In this document: one piece after another, positions 1 through 5,877 of the stretch
Layout: each line of letters opens with the position of its first letter
How positions within the stretch are numbered: position 1 is the first letter of the stretch
Assembly: GCA_040905285.1 (NCBI GenBank)
Contig: JBBDRV010000066.1
Span: forward strand, 1-9,332
Source of the DNA: JBBDRV01 sp040905285
GTDB taxonomy: Bacteria > Bacteroidota > Rhodothermia > Balneolales > Balneolaceae
Reading direction: 5' to 3'
Length of the DNA stretch: 9,332 nt
Translations under genes and position numbers: made by a program
Notes under the pieces: model-generated
Database searches by the model: none
What the model was told of the DNA's origin: nothing
The model's input: only the letters and a program-made list of their open reading frames with translations

Positions 1-4
1 CCAA

Positions 5-54
5 TGTGTAAAAAGATCGCATGCGCAGCTCTGTAGAGTAAGTCCGACAGACTG
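5..54 (+). repeat. Left copy of 50-bp imperfect inverted repeat
   Basis: Read rightward from base 5, this segment matches the reverse complement of 9283-9332 without gaps at 43 of 50 positions. Mismatches are at left positions 13, 14, 16, 29, 39, 48 and 49. The longest shared block is TCGCATGCGCAG (17-28), which contains the perfect palindrome CGCATGCG. Similarity stops abruptly after GACTG at 54. The ungapped match is seen directly. That it belongs to a dispersed repeat family is an inference from its position at both window ends and from the lack of any transposase between the copies. Confidence 0.85.
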
Positions 55-102
55 TTTGTCTTTCAGGGTTTACTTTGGTTCTTTACGATAGGGATTTGTA
101 CC

Positions 103-157
103 GGCTGGTCAGGAAATGACGGCCGGTCATAATCCTGTTCATTCATTCGGCCGGTCA
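103..157 (+). repeat. Three spaced copies of GGCYGGTCA in the aminotransferase leader
   Basis: GGCTGGTCA occurs at 103-111 and GGCCGGTCA at 121-129 and 149-157, all in the same orientation, with start-to-start spacings of 18 and 28 bp. They lie upstream of the chosen start codon at 215. They could be binding sites for a regulator, but the spacing is irregular and no factor can be named. If translation began at 116, two of the three would be coding sequence. Confidence 0.35.
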
Positions 158-214
158 GCTTATCCCGCCGAACGGATGTTCATATTTGTAACTCCCAAGC
201 CAAAGTCCGATACC

Positions 215-1588
215 ATGTCTAAAAAAAACTATTCCCGACGGGAATTCATAAAGAGCAATTCTTTTGCAGGAGCCGGGGCCTTTCTTTCGATGGGTGTGGC
301 TCCCTCCCTGCTTGCCCGGGATATCAGTCAAACAGATGAACCTGCCATCCTCGGCGGCAAAGCGGTTCGGACGGCTGGCTGGCCATCCTGGCCCCGGTGG
401 AACCGGGAAACAGACGAAGAGCGCGTGCTTGATGTTATCCGCAGCGGTGTCTGGTCACGCTCGGAAACGGTTACAGAGTTTGAAAAAACATGGGCTGAAA
501 CAGTAGGGGCAAAACGCTGCCTCACCACTGTCAATGGAACCAACGCCCTGATCTGCGCACTCGCTAATCTGGATGTGGGAGGCGGGGATGAAGTTATCAT
601 CCCGCCCTACACGTTCATAGCCTGTCCCCAGTCGGTCCTGCAAAACGGGGCAATGCCTGTTTTTGTTGATACCGACCCGGAAACATTCCAGATGGATGCT
701 GATAAAATCGAGGAAAAAATCACTCCGCGCACCCGGGCTATTATGCCGGTGCATCTCGCAGGCTGCCCGTCGGATATGGTCCGGATCATGGATATCGCCC
801 GCAGGCATGATCTGGTCGTTGTGGAGGATGCCTGTCAGGCCTGGCTGGCGGAAATCAATAACAAACAGGTGGGGACGTTCGGCGACGCCGGCTGCTACAG
901 TTTCCAGAACAGCAAAAATATCCCGATGGGTGAAGGCGGCGCCATCGTAAGTGATGACGAGGAATTTATTGACAGATGCTATGCCTATCATAATTTTGGC
1001 AGGGCCTACGGAACGGTTCCCGGTTCAGGCTTCGTTATGTCGGGAACCAAGATGCGGTTGGCTGAATACCAGGCGGCCATCGGGCTGGCTCAACTCAAGC
1101 GGTTTGAGGAACAGACCGACATACGCATCGGAAATGCAGAATATTTAAAATCACAAATGCAGGATATTCCGGGGATACTGCCCTATAAGCTCTATGATAA
1201 TGTTACCCGTGTAGCCTTTCACCTGTTTCCTTTCCGGTACCGGAAAGAGGCCTTTGAAGGGTTGTCGAGGGAAGATTTCCGCAGGGCCCTGCGCGCAGAA
1301 GGCGTTCCTTCCTCCAGCGGGTATACCACCCTGAACAAGCTGCCCTATTTAAATCATGCATTCCAAACGAAAAGTTTCCAAAAAATGTATCCGGAGGACA
1401 TGCTGGATTTTGACCGGTTCATGGAGAAAAATCATTGCCCTGAAAATGACCGCTTATGTAACGAGGAAGCAGTCTGGTTTTTTCAGAGCATGCTTCTCGG
1501 TGACAGGTCCGATATGGATAACATCATTGAAGCCATCGGAAAAATTCAAAAAAATGCCGGCAGAATTAAATCTCAACTTGAAGCTTAA
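215..1588 (+). CDS. Tat-signal DegT/DnrJ/EryC1/StrS family PLP aminotransferase
   Basis: A 457-residue fold-type I PLP aminotransferase of the sugar or cyclitol aminotransferase family. I chose the ATG at 215 because it puts a twin-arginine motif, SRREFIK (residues 7-13), at the N-terminus, followed by a hydrophobic stretch at about 18-33 ending PSLLA. In-frame ATGs at 116 and 176 would bury that signal, and none of the three has a good ribosome site. Family motifs are intact: NGTNAL (107-112, phosphate loop), VVVEDACQA with the PLP-pairing Asp205, and NSKNIPMGEGG with the Schiff-base Lys234. The C-terminal motif LCNEEAVWF and the following MLLGDR are also typical. The substrate cannot be read from sequence; relatives act on keto-sugar nucleotides or keto-inositols, and Tat-tagged members are known in environmental bacteria. 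Export implies a folded, PLP-loaded enzyme in the periplasm. It is probably cotranscribed with the sodC gene 15 bp downstream. Confidence 0.9.
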   Translation: MSKKNYSRREFIKSNSFAGAGAFLSMGVAPSLLARDISQTDEPAILGGKAVRTAGWPSWPRWNRETDEERVLDVIRSGVWSRSETVTEFEKTWAETVGAKRCLTTVNGTNALICALANLDVGGGDEVIIPPYTFIACPQSVLQNGAMPVFVDTDPETFQMDADKIEEKITPRTRAIMPVHLAGCPSDMVRIMDIARRHDLVVVEDACQAWLAEINNKQVGTFGDAGCYSFQNSKNIPMGEGGAIVSDDEEFIDRCYAYHNFGRAYGTVPGSGFVMSGTKMRLAEYQAAIGLAQLKRFEEQTDIRIGNAEYLKSQMQDIPGILPYKLYDNVTRVAFHLFPFRYRKEAFEGLSREDFRRALRAEGVPSSSGYTTLNKLPYLNHAFQTKSFQKMYPEDMLDFDRFMEKNHCPENDRLCNEEAVWFFQSMLLGDRSDMDNIIEAIGKIQKNAGRIKSQLEA

Positions 1589-1590
1589 AA

Positions 1591-1603
1591 AATAACAGTT
1601 ATT
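1591..1603 (+). other. Palindromic AT-rich leader directly before sodC
   Basis: The 13 bases immediately before the sodC ATG form a perfect inverted repeat, AATAAC-A-GTTATT. They fill nearly the whole 15-bp spacer after the upstream stop codon. There is no purine-rich Shine-Dalgarno site here. The stem is short and AT-only, so it would be weak in RNA; it could instead be a half-site pair in DNA or chance. Confidence 0.3.
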
Positions 1604-2185
1604 ATGTTAAAGCACCTTTTACCGCTCTTTGCCCTATCCCTTGTTTTCATTTCCTGCGAACAGCAAACAGAAACGCCGGCACAGACCGATATGACCGAAC
1701 CCGATGAAGATGTACCGGTTTTTGACAGGCTCGTCGCAGTTATACATCCGACAGACGGAAATGAAGCCAGCGGTGTGGTAACATTCAGCCGCGAAGGAGA
1801 TGACATCAGAGTCATTGCCACCATATCCGACCTGGAACCTGAAAGCCGGCATGGATTCCATATTCATGAGTACGGCGATTGTTCGGCAGATGACGGAACA
1901 TCGGCAGGGGGTCACTTTTCTCCGTATGGCATGCGCCACGGAGCGCCAACAGACGATGAGCGCCATATGGGCGATATGGGCAACCTGGCAGTTGACGAAG
2001 AAGGTGTCGCCACCATCGACTACGTCGACACGACCCTTGAACTGGAAGGCGCCTTTTCCATCGCGGGCCGCGGCGTTGTCGTCCATGCCGGAGAGGATGA
2101 TCTTGAGTCACAGCCAACGGGTGATGCGGGAGCACGCATCGGCTGCGGTGTCATCGGTATCTCCCAGCCTGTCGGGCAGCAATAA
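1604..2185 (+). CDS. sodC: Cu/Zn superoxide dismutase, predicted lipoprotein
   Basis: A 193-residue SodC that dismutates superoxide to hydrogen peroxide and oxygen outside the cytoplasm. Residues 1-17 are a signal peptide ending in a lipobox-like FIS-Cys18, followed by an acidic linker to about residue 38, so it is probably a lipid-anchored envelope enzyme. The catalytic set is complete by comparison with the family: copper ligands His86 and His88 in GFHIHEYGDC and His161 in VVVHAGEDDL; bridging His104 in GGHFSP; zinc ligands His112, His121 and Asp124; the disulphide pair Cys93 and Cys181; and the active-site Arg178 in GDAGARIGCG. Length fits bacterial SodC plus a tether. It begins 15 bp after the aminotransferase stop, which suggests cotranscription, and is followed by a strong terminator. 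I see nothing broken. Family assignment is very secure; the lipid anchor is a motif-based inference. Confidence 0.96.
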   Translation: MLKHLLPLFALSLVFISCEQQTETPAQTDMTEPDEDVPVFDRLVAVIHPTDGNEASGVVTFSREGDDIRVIATISDLEPESRHGFHIHEYGDCSADDGTSAGGHFSPYGMRHGAPTDDERHMGDMGNLAVDEEGVATIDYVDTTLELEGAFSIAGRGVVVHAGEDDLESQPTGDAGARIGCGVIGISQPVGQQ

Positions 2186-2191
2186 AATATA

Positions 2192-2207
2192 CCGGCTTTA
2201 CAGCCGG
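2192..2207 (+). other. Small hairpin after sodC
   Basis: CCGGC (2192-2196) pairs with GCCGG (2203-2207) around the loop TTTACA, 6 bases after the sodC stop codon. It is followed by CTTTCTG rather than a T-run, so it is not a terminator by itself. It may protect the 3' end of the transcript ahead of the stronger hairpin downstream. Confidence 0.3.
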
Positions 2208-2242
2208 CTTTCTGTCACGACAGTCAGAATTCTGTCAATCAG

Positions 2243-2283
2243 GAGCAGGGGCGCCCACAGCCGGGTGCCCTGCTCTTTTTTTT
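2243..2283 (+). terminator. Intrinsic terminator after the aminotransferase-sodC unit
   Basis: GAGCAGGG (2243-2250) pairs with CCCTGCTC (2268-2275). After a one-base bulge (G2251), the stem continues with C-G, a G-T wobble and CCC/GGG, closing a six-base loop (2257-2262). Eight consecutive T residues follow (2276-2283). This is a textbook rho-independent terminator for rightward transcription. Read leftward from glyS it has no trailing T-run, so it is not an obvious terminator for that gene. Confidence 0.85.
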
Positions 2284-2301
2284 ACGCTCAGGTCAGGATG
2301 C

Positions 2302-3765
2302 TCAGGACTCCGGAGTCCAGCTTCTGGTCTCCTTCCGTATGACCTCAGCCAGTCTGTCAGCGGAGACGCGCTCCTGTTTCATGTCGTCGCGATAGCGAAT
2401 GGTAACGGTATTGTCCTCAAGTCCGTCAAAATCCACGGTTATGCAGAACGGTGTGCCTGCCTCATCCAGGCGCCGGTATCTCTTCCCTATGGACCCTGAT
2501 TCGTCATACTGCACGGTACATTCCTCGCGGAGATCCCCTTCAATTTTTCTTGCCAGTTCCTGAAGCTCCGGTTTTTTTACCAGAGGGAAAATACCCGCTT
2601 TGACCGGTGCCAGGTCCGGATGCATCTTGAGCACAGTCCGCACGTCACCTTCCACATCCTCTTCACGATAGGCATCGCACAATACCATCAGTGTACATCG
2701 ATCAAGGCCGACCGAGGTTTCCACCACATAGGGGACATACCGCTTCCGGGTGGCCTGGTCAAAATATTCCATTTTCTTTCCCGAATACTCCTGGTGCTGT
2801 GTCAGATCGAAATCCGTCCTGTTATGGATTCCCTCCACCTCCTGCCAGCCGATGGGAAAGCGGTACTCTATGTCGGCAGCGGCACGGGCGTAGTGAGCCA
2901 GCTTGTCGACGGGATGGGGTTCCGCCCGAAGATTTTCCTCCCGGATCCCCATGGATTTGTGCCAGTCCATGCGCTTGCCGAGCCACTTCTCATACATTTC
3001 CCCGTCCTGTCCCGGTTCCACAAAATATTGCATTTCCATCTGCTCAAATTCACGCATACGAAACACAAACTGCCTGGCGACCACTTCGTTACGGAATGCT
3101 TTCCCGACCTGGGCAATCCCGAAAGGGATCTGCTGCCGGGAGGTATCCATTACATTCTTGTAATTTACAAAAATACCCTGGGCGGTTTCAGGCCGCAGGT
3201 AAACCGCATCCTCATCATCGGCGGAAGAGACCGCCCCGAACTGGGTTTTAAACATCAGATTGAACTGCCGTACATCCGTCCAGTCGAACGCCCCTGACTC
3301 CGGCGCCCGGATTTCGTGGTCCATAATAATCTTATGAAGATCCTGGCAAAGCCCGTCCCTTGTACCCGACGTATCGAGTTGCTCTTTAAGGTCCATGGCA
3401 GCCTCTTGCTTTCCCTCCGCCTCCAGCTTGAGAATGTACTGCTCGATCAGCATGTCGGCACGATACCTTTTCTTCGACTGCCTGTCGTCGATCATCGGAT
3501 CGTTGAACCCCTCGACATGGCCGCTTGCCTCCCATACCCTGGGATGCATGAATATGGACGCATCGATACCGACTATGTTTTCATGTTTCCGGGTCATTTC
3601 CTTCCACCACGCTTCCCGGATATTCCGCTTCAGCTCTGCTCCCAGGGGACCGTAGTCATAAACAGCACCGAGCCCCCCGTAAATTTCCGATGATTGAAAT
3701 ATGAAACCCCTCGCTTTGGAAAGAGAAACGATTTTATCCAGGTTTTGTAGATGTGTAACAGACAT
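2302..3765 (-). CDS. glyS: Glycine--tRNA ligase (single-chain, dimeric class II type)
   Basis: A 487-residue glycyl-tRNA synthetase that charges tRNA-Gly with glycine in the cytoplasm, of the alpha2 type shared by Bacteroidota, Gram-positives, archaea and eukaryotes rather than the alpha2beta2 GlyQ/GlyS type. The N-terminus has the hallmark GFIFQSSEIYGGLGAVYDYGP, followed by HENIVGIDASIFMHP and WEASGHVEGFNDP. Motif 2 is FRNE with Arg225 and FRMREFEQMEMQ; motif 3 is ETSVGLDR with Arg356. The C-terminal anticodon-binding domain includes LAPVKAGIFPL, SIGKRYRRLDEAGTPF and TIRYRDDMKQERV. I chose the ATG at 3765 because family proteins begin a few residues before the LDKIVSLSKARGF segment. The open frame continues 29 codons upstream to an ATG at 3852, but that extension is low-complexity, polar and unlike the family. 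It is transcribed divergently from asd and converges on sodC. Confidence 0.96.
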   Translation of the reverse strand: MSVTHLQNLDKIVSLSKARGFIFQSSEIYGGLGAVYDYGPLGAELKRNIREAWWKEMTRKHENIVGIDASIFMHPRVWEASGHVEGFNDPMIDDRQSKKRYRADMLIEQYILKLEAEGKQEAAMDLKEQLDTSGTRDGLCQDLHKIIMDHEIRAPESGAFDWTDVRQFNLMFKTQFGAVSSADDEDAVYLRPETAQGIFVNYKNVMDTSRQQIPFGIAQVGKAFRNEVVARQFVFRMREFEQMEMQYFVEPGQDGEMYEKWLGKRMDWHKSMGIREENLRAEPHPVDKLAHYARAAADIEYRFPIGWQEVEGIHNRTDFDLTQHQEYSGKKMEYFDQATRKRYVPYVVETSVGLDRCTLMVLCDAYREEDVEGDVRTVLKMHPDLAPVKAGIFPLVKKPELQELARKIEGDLREECTVQYDESGSIGKRYRRLDEAGTPFCITVDFDGLEDNTVTIRYRDDMKQERVSADRLAEVIRKETRSWTPES

Positions 3766-3854
3766 TCTTTTTTTGTCTTGTAGGTTATTCGTTAGTTTTT
3801 GCAGCTTTTCCCCCTCATCCGTTGCCGTTTTTTCAGCGCTGCCGGAAGCCATAT

Positions 3855-3888
3855 TGGAATATGCTGTCGCGTGGAATATGCTGTCGCG
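3855..3888. repeat. Perfect 17-bp tandem duplication upstream of glyS
   Basis: The 17-mer TGGAATATGCTGTCGCG occurs twice back to back (3855-3871 and 3872-3888) with no mismatch. It lies 90-123 bp upstream of the chosen glyS start on the opposite strand and just outside the longest possible glyS open frame (ATG at 3852). Seventeen is not a multiple of three, so it would not be tolerated easily inside a coding frame. Perfect identity suggests a recent slippage or duplication event, or selection on two copies of a site. Confidence 0.9.
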
Positions 3889-4081
3889 GCCGGTCCATTC
3901 AGGTTCAGACCCTCCGTCTGCCAGTTTACAACAGTTCCGGGGCCTTAATCAATCCCGTGGACGCCGGCTTCGTCGCCACCATCTCTGAAGATAGAAAAAA
4001 TATGTGCTTTCATGAATCGTTTGTCGTAATGATTCCTTATTTTTACCGCCCTGCTGCAGCGGGTCAGCAGATTTTCAGGTG

Positions 4082-4110
4082 TTTAGATTTTTCCCGACAA
4101 GCTATATAAA
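4082..4110 (+). promoter_or_regulatory. Possible asd promoter
   Basis: TTTAGA (4082-4087) and TATAAA (4105-4110) are 17 bp apart, which would put a transcript start near 4117 and a leader of about 25 bases before the first asd ATG. The fit to sigma-70 elements is loose. The Bacteroidota housekeeping consensus (TTTG at -33, TAnnTTTG at -7) is not matched, so this is only a candidate. Confidence 0.25.
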
Positions 4111-4135
4111 CTGATAAACGTAACAATCAGATCTT

Positions 4136-4165
4136 ACACAGATGTCGAATACACAGATGTCGAAC
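4136..4165 (+). repeat. 15-bp tandem duplication spanning the asd start codon
   Basis: ACACAGATGTCGAAT (4136-4150) is followed directly by ACACAGATGTCGAAC (4151-4165), identical except for the last base. Each unit contains an ATG in the asd frame, at 4142 and 4157, with the same upstream context ACACAG. The encoded N-terminus therefore starts MSNTQMSNYR. The unit length is a multiple of three, so the frame is preserved and either ATG gives a complete enzyme. Confidence 0.9.
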
Positions 4166-5224
4166 TACAGAGTAGGTATTCTCGGCGCGACCGGCGCGGT
4201 TGGTCAGAAATTTATCCGTCTGCTTCAGGGCCATCCATGGTTTAAGATAACGGCTTTGGGTGCCTCCAGCCGTTCAGCCGGCAAATCGTACAAAGAGGCT
4301 GCGGCATGGGTGGAATCATTCCCCCTTCCCCCGGATATTGCACAGGCGGAAGTACGGAAATGTACACCAGGGGAGTTTCAGGATGTCGATTTCATTTTTT
4401 CAGGCCTTGACGCATCTGTGGCGGAATCCATCGAATCAGCATTTGCCTCATCAGGAATCCCGGTCATTTCAAATGCCAAAAACTTCAGAATGCACGACAA
4501 TGTCCCCCTGCTTGTCCCTGAAGTGAATCCTGACCATATCGATCTGATACCTCATCAGAATTTTGATGAGGAAGGCAGAGGTTGGATTGTGACAAACCCG
4601 AACTGCGTGGTCGTACCTCTTGTCATGTCCCTTAAACCCCTGCACGATCGTTTCGGGATAAACTCCGTCATTCTCACATCCATGCAGGCCGTCTCCGGAG
4701 CAGGATACCCGGGGGTTCCCAGTCTTGACATCCTCGGCAATGTCATTCCCTTTATTTCCGGTGAGGAGTCAAAAATTCATACCGAGCCGCTGAAACTGCT
4801 GGGCGAATACAGGGGCGACCGTGTCCGGTTTGCAGATTTCCCCATTCAGGCGACAGCTACAAGGGTCCCCGTACGGAACGGGCATCTGCTCTCCGTTTCA
4901 GTGTCCCTGGTTGAAACGCCGGAAAACGAGGACGCCGTAAAAGACATTATGAAATCATGGAAAAGCCCTCTCAACGGACTTGGCCTTCCCTCGGCTCCCG
5001 AACAGCCGCTGTTTGTCTATGACGAGGATCACTATCCCCAGCCGCTGCTGCAGGCTGACGAAGGGAAGGGAATGAGAACCGCCATCGGCAGGATACGCGC
5101 CAGCTCCGGAGCAATGGATATCTCCTATGTCGCGATGGCACACAACACGGTCCGGGGAGCTGCCGGCGGGGCGATCCTGAATGCGGAACTTTTAGCATCC
5201 AAAAAAATGATCAGGAATAAATAA
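4142..5224 (+). CDS. asd: Aspartate-semialdehyde dehydrogenase, archaeal/fungal subtype
   Basis: A 360-residue NADP-dependent enzyme that reduces aspartyl-4-phosphate to aspartate-4-semialdehyde, the branch point to lysine and diaminopimelate, threonine and methionine. The N-terminal Rossmann motif is GILGATGAVGQ (12-22). The catalytic cysteine is Cys155 in TNPNCV; further motifs are MQAVSGAGYPGVPS (181-194), GEESK (207-211), and Arg241 and His248 in RVPVRNGH, the substrate-binding and acid-base region. The end has GRIR and AHNTVRGAAGG. This pattern and length match the archaeal/fungal class, such as the Methanocaldococcus enzyme, better than the usual bacterial peptidoglycan-organism class. 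Two in-frame starts (4142 and 4157) come from the 15-bp duplication; neither has a clear Shine-Dalgarno site, so the true start may be five residues later. It is divergent from glyS. No terminator was seen in the 127 bp after it. Confidence 0.96.
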   Translation: MSNTQMSNYRVGILGATGAVGQKFIRLLQGHPWFKITALGASSRSAGKSYKEAAAWVESFPLPPDIAQAEVRKCTPGEFQDVDFIFSGLDASVAESIESAFASSGIPVISNAKNFRMHDNVPLLVPEVNPDHIDLIPHQNFDEEGRGWIVTNPNCVVVPLVMSLKPLHDRFGINSVILTSMQAVSGAGYPGVPSLDILGNVIPFISGEESKIHTEPLKLLGEYRGDRVRFADFPIQATATRVPVRNGHLLSVSVSLVETPENEDAVKDIMKSWKSPLNGLGLPSAPEQPLFVYDEDHYPQPLLQADEGKGMRTAIGRIRASSGAMDISYVAMAHNTVRGAAGGAILNAELLASKKMIRNK

Positions 5225-5351
5225 TCCGGCATATTCACCGCGGAACCGCAAAATCCGTTAACACCGGGATAACAAAGGCACGACTGCAGAAAATGACAAT
5301 CCTGCTTCGGAGATAAGCCCGCCCGGATATCGACTGACGCTGTATCGGAAA

Positions 5352-5789
5352 TCATCCATGTTGCCTGAATCTGTATTGAGTAAGTGCCAGCCGCGTGGAT
5401 GAACCGAACTCATAAAGCAGGCGGCGATACTTTCTGGATACCTTCAGGGTCAGTTCTCCGGAATGTCTGCCGGGCAGTTCGCTGACACTGCGAATCGATC
5501 TCACTGCGAGGTAAAGTCTCAGTGAAACCCGCCAGTCGCGTATTTCCAGGGTGACCAGTTCTTCCATCGGGAGGTGCAGCCCCTTTTTCTCCGATCGGAC
5601 AGACAGCCCGAGTGCATCTTTTATCCTATACTCCAGGACCACTCTGCCGTTTTCAAAACGGATTACTCCTTCCGCTTCCTGAAACCCGAGGTCGATGTCG
5701 GTAATCCTGAAAGGAACCTGCCCTGTTGAAACTGCTGATATCATCCAGAGTACTGTAAGTTTTTTGTAAGGATTCACTTCCGGCCCCAT
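5352..5789 (-). CDS. Unrecognised small protein, possibly PH-like fold
   Basis: A 145-residue protein I do not recognise by name. It has no clear signal peptide or transmembrane helix; the most hydrophobic stretch, VLWMISAVSTG (13-23), is short. The body alternates predicted beta strands: EGVIRFENGRVVLEYRIKDA, LHLPMEELVTLEIRDW, a strand LRLYLAVRSI, a turn with LPGRHSG, then ELTLKVSRKYRRLLYEF. This strand order with a final basic helix resembles small bacterial PH-like domains, but that is pattern impression only. AGGGAAG sits just before the ATG. It is divergent from the lamin-tail gene across 88 bp and converges on asd. Amino-acid usage looks coding, and no competing gene overlaps it. I am moderately sure it is real and unsure of its function. 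Confidence 0.65.
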   Translation of the reverse strand: MGPEVNPYKKLTVLWMISAVSTGQVPFRITDIDLGFQEAEGVIRFENGRVVLEYRIKDALGLSVRSEKKGLHLPMEELVTLEIRDWRVSLRLYLAVRSIRSVSELPGRHSGELTLKVSRKYRRLLYEFGSSTRLALTQYRFRQHG

Positions 5790-5804
5790 CTTCCCTAAAC
5801 AAAC

Positions 5805-5848
5805 CGGGCCTGCCGGAATAAAGCAACGGGCCAGCCGGATAAATCAAA
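5805..5848. repeat. 22-bp imperfect tandem repeat in the divergent intergenic region
   Basis: Two adjacent units, 5805-5826 and 5827-5848, agree at 18 of 22 positions. Both begin CGGGCC, share GCCGGA internally, and end in an AT-rich part. They fill half of the 88-bp gap between the small minus-strand gene and the lamin-tail gene. A 22-bp period is about two helical turns, so the copies could present the same face to a dimeric regulator; simple slippage is the alternative. Confidence 0.7.
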
Positions 5849-5868
5849 AAGGAAATCCAGATCCTTAC

Positions 5869-5873
5869 AGGAG
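5869..5873 (+). promoter_or_regulatory. Ribosome binding site fixing the lamin-tail protein start
   Basis: AGGAG lies four bases before the ATG at 5878 (AGGAG-TACA-ATG). It is the clearest Shine-Dalgarno site in the window. It supports a start that would otherwise look too early, since about 40 residues precede the hydrophobic signal segment. Confidence 0.6.
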
Positions 5874-5877
5874 TACA

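Larger units (their letters stand above)
3766..4141. other. Divergent intergenic region between glyS and asd
   Basis: These 376 bp hold no convincing gene. Contents I can point to are the 17-bp tandem duplication at 3855-3888, a short hairpin (CTGCTG at 4051-4056 pairing with CAGCAG at 4065-4070), a possible asd promoter near 4082-4110, and the start of the 15-bp duplication that runs into asd. A 29-codon upstream extension of the glyS frame falls at 3766-3852 but is probably untranslated. No riboswitch, T-box or small RNA was recognised. Confidence 0.6.

Noticed and set aside
21..60. tRNA-like D-arm (GCAGCTCTGTAGAG) in the left repeat.
   Set aside because: No matching T-arm or acceptor stem follows at the right distance, and the right copy does not keep the arm sequence.
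455..991. 178-codon open frame on the minus strand opposite the aminotransferase.
   Set aside because: It overlaps the catalytic core of a conserved enzyme gene and has no motif of its own.
2620..3297. Long open frames on the plus strand opposite glyS.
   Set aside because: They mirror the strongly conserved glyS frame and show no family motifs or ribosome sites.
3766..3852. N-terminal 29-residue extension of glycyl-tRNA synthetase.
   Set aside because: The extension is low-complexity and polar; family members start near the ATG at 3765.
4051..4070. Hairpin CTGCTG/CAGCAG as a terminator between glyS and asd.
   Set aside because: The stem is only six base pairs, there is no T-run, and no gene ends nearby in either direction.
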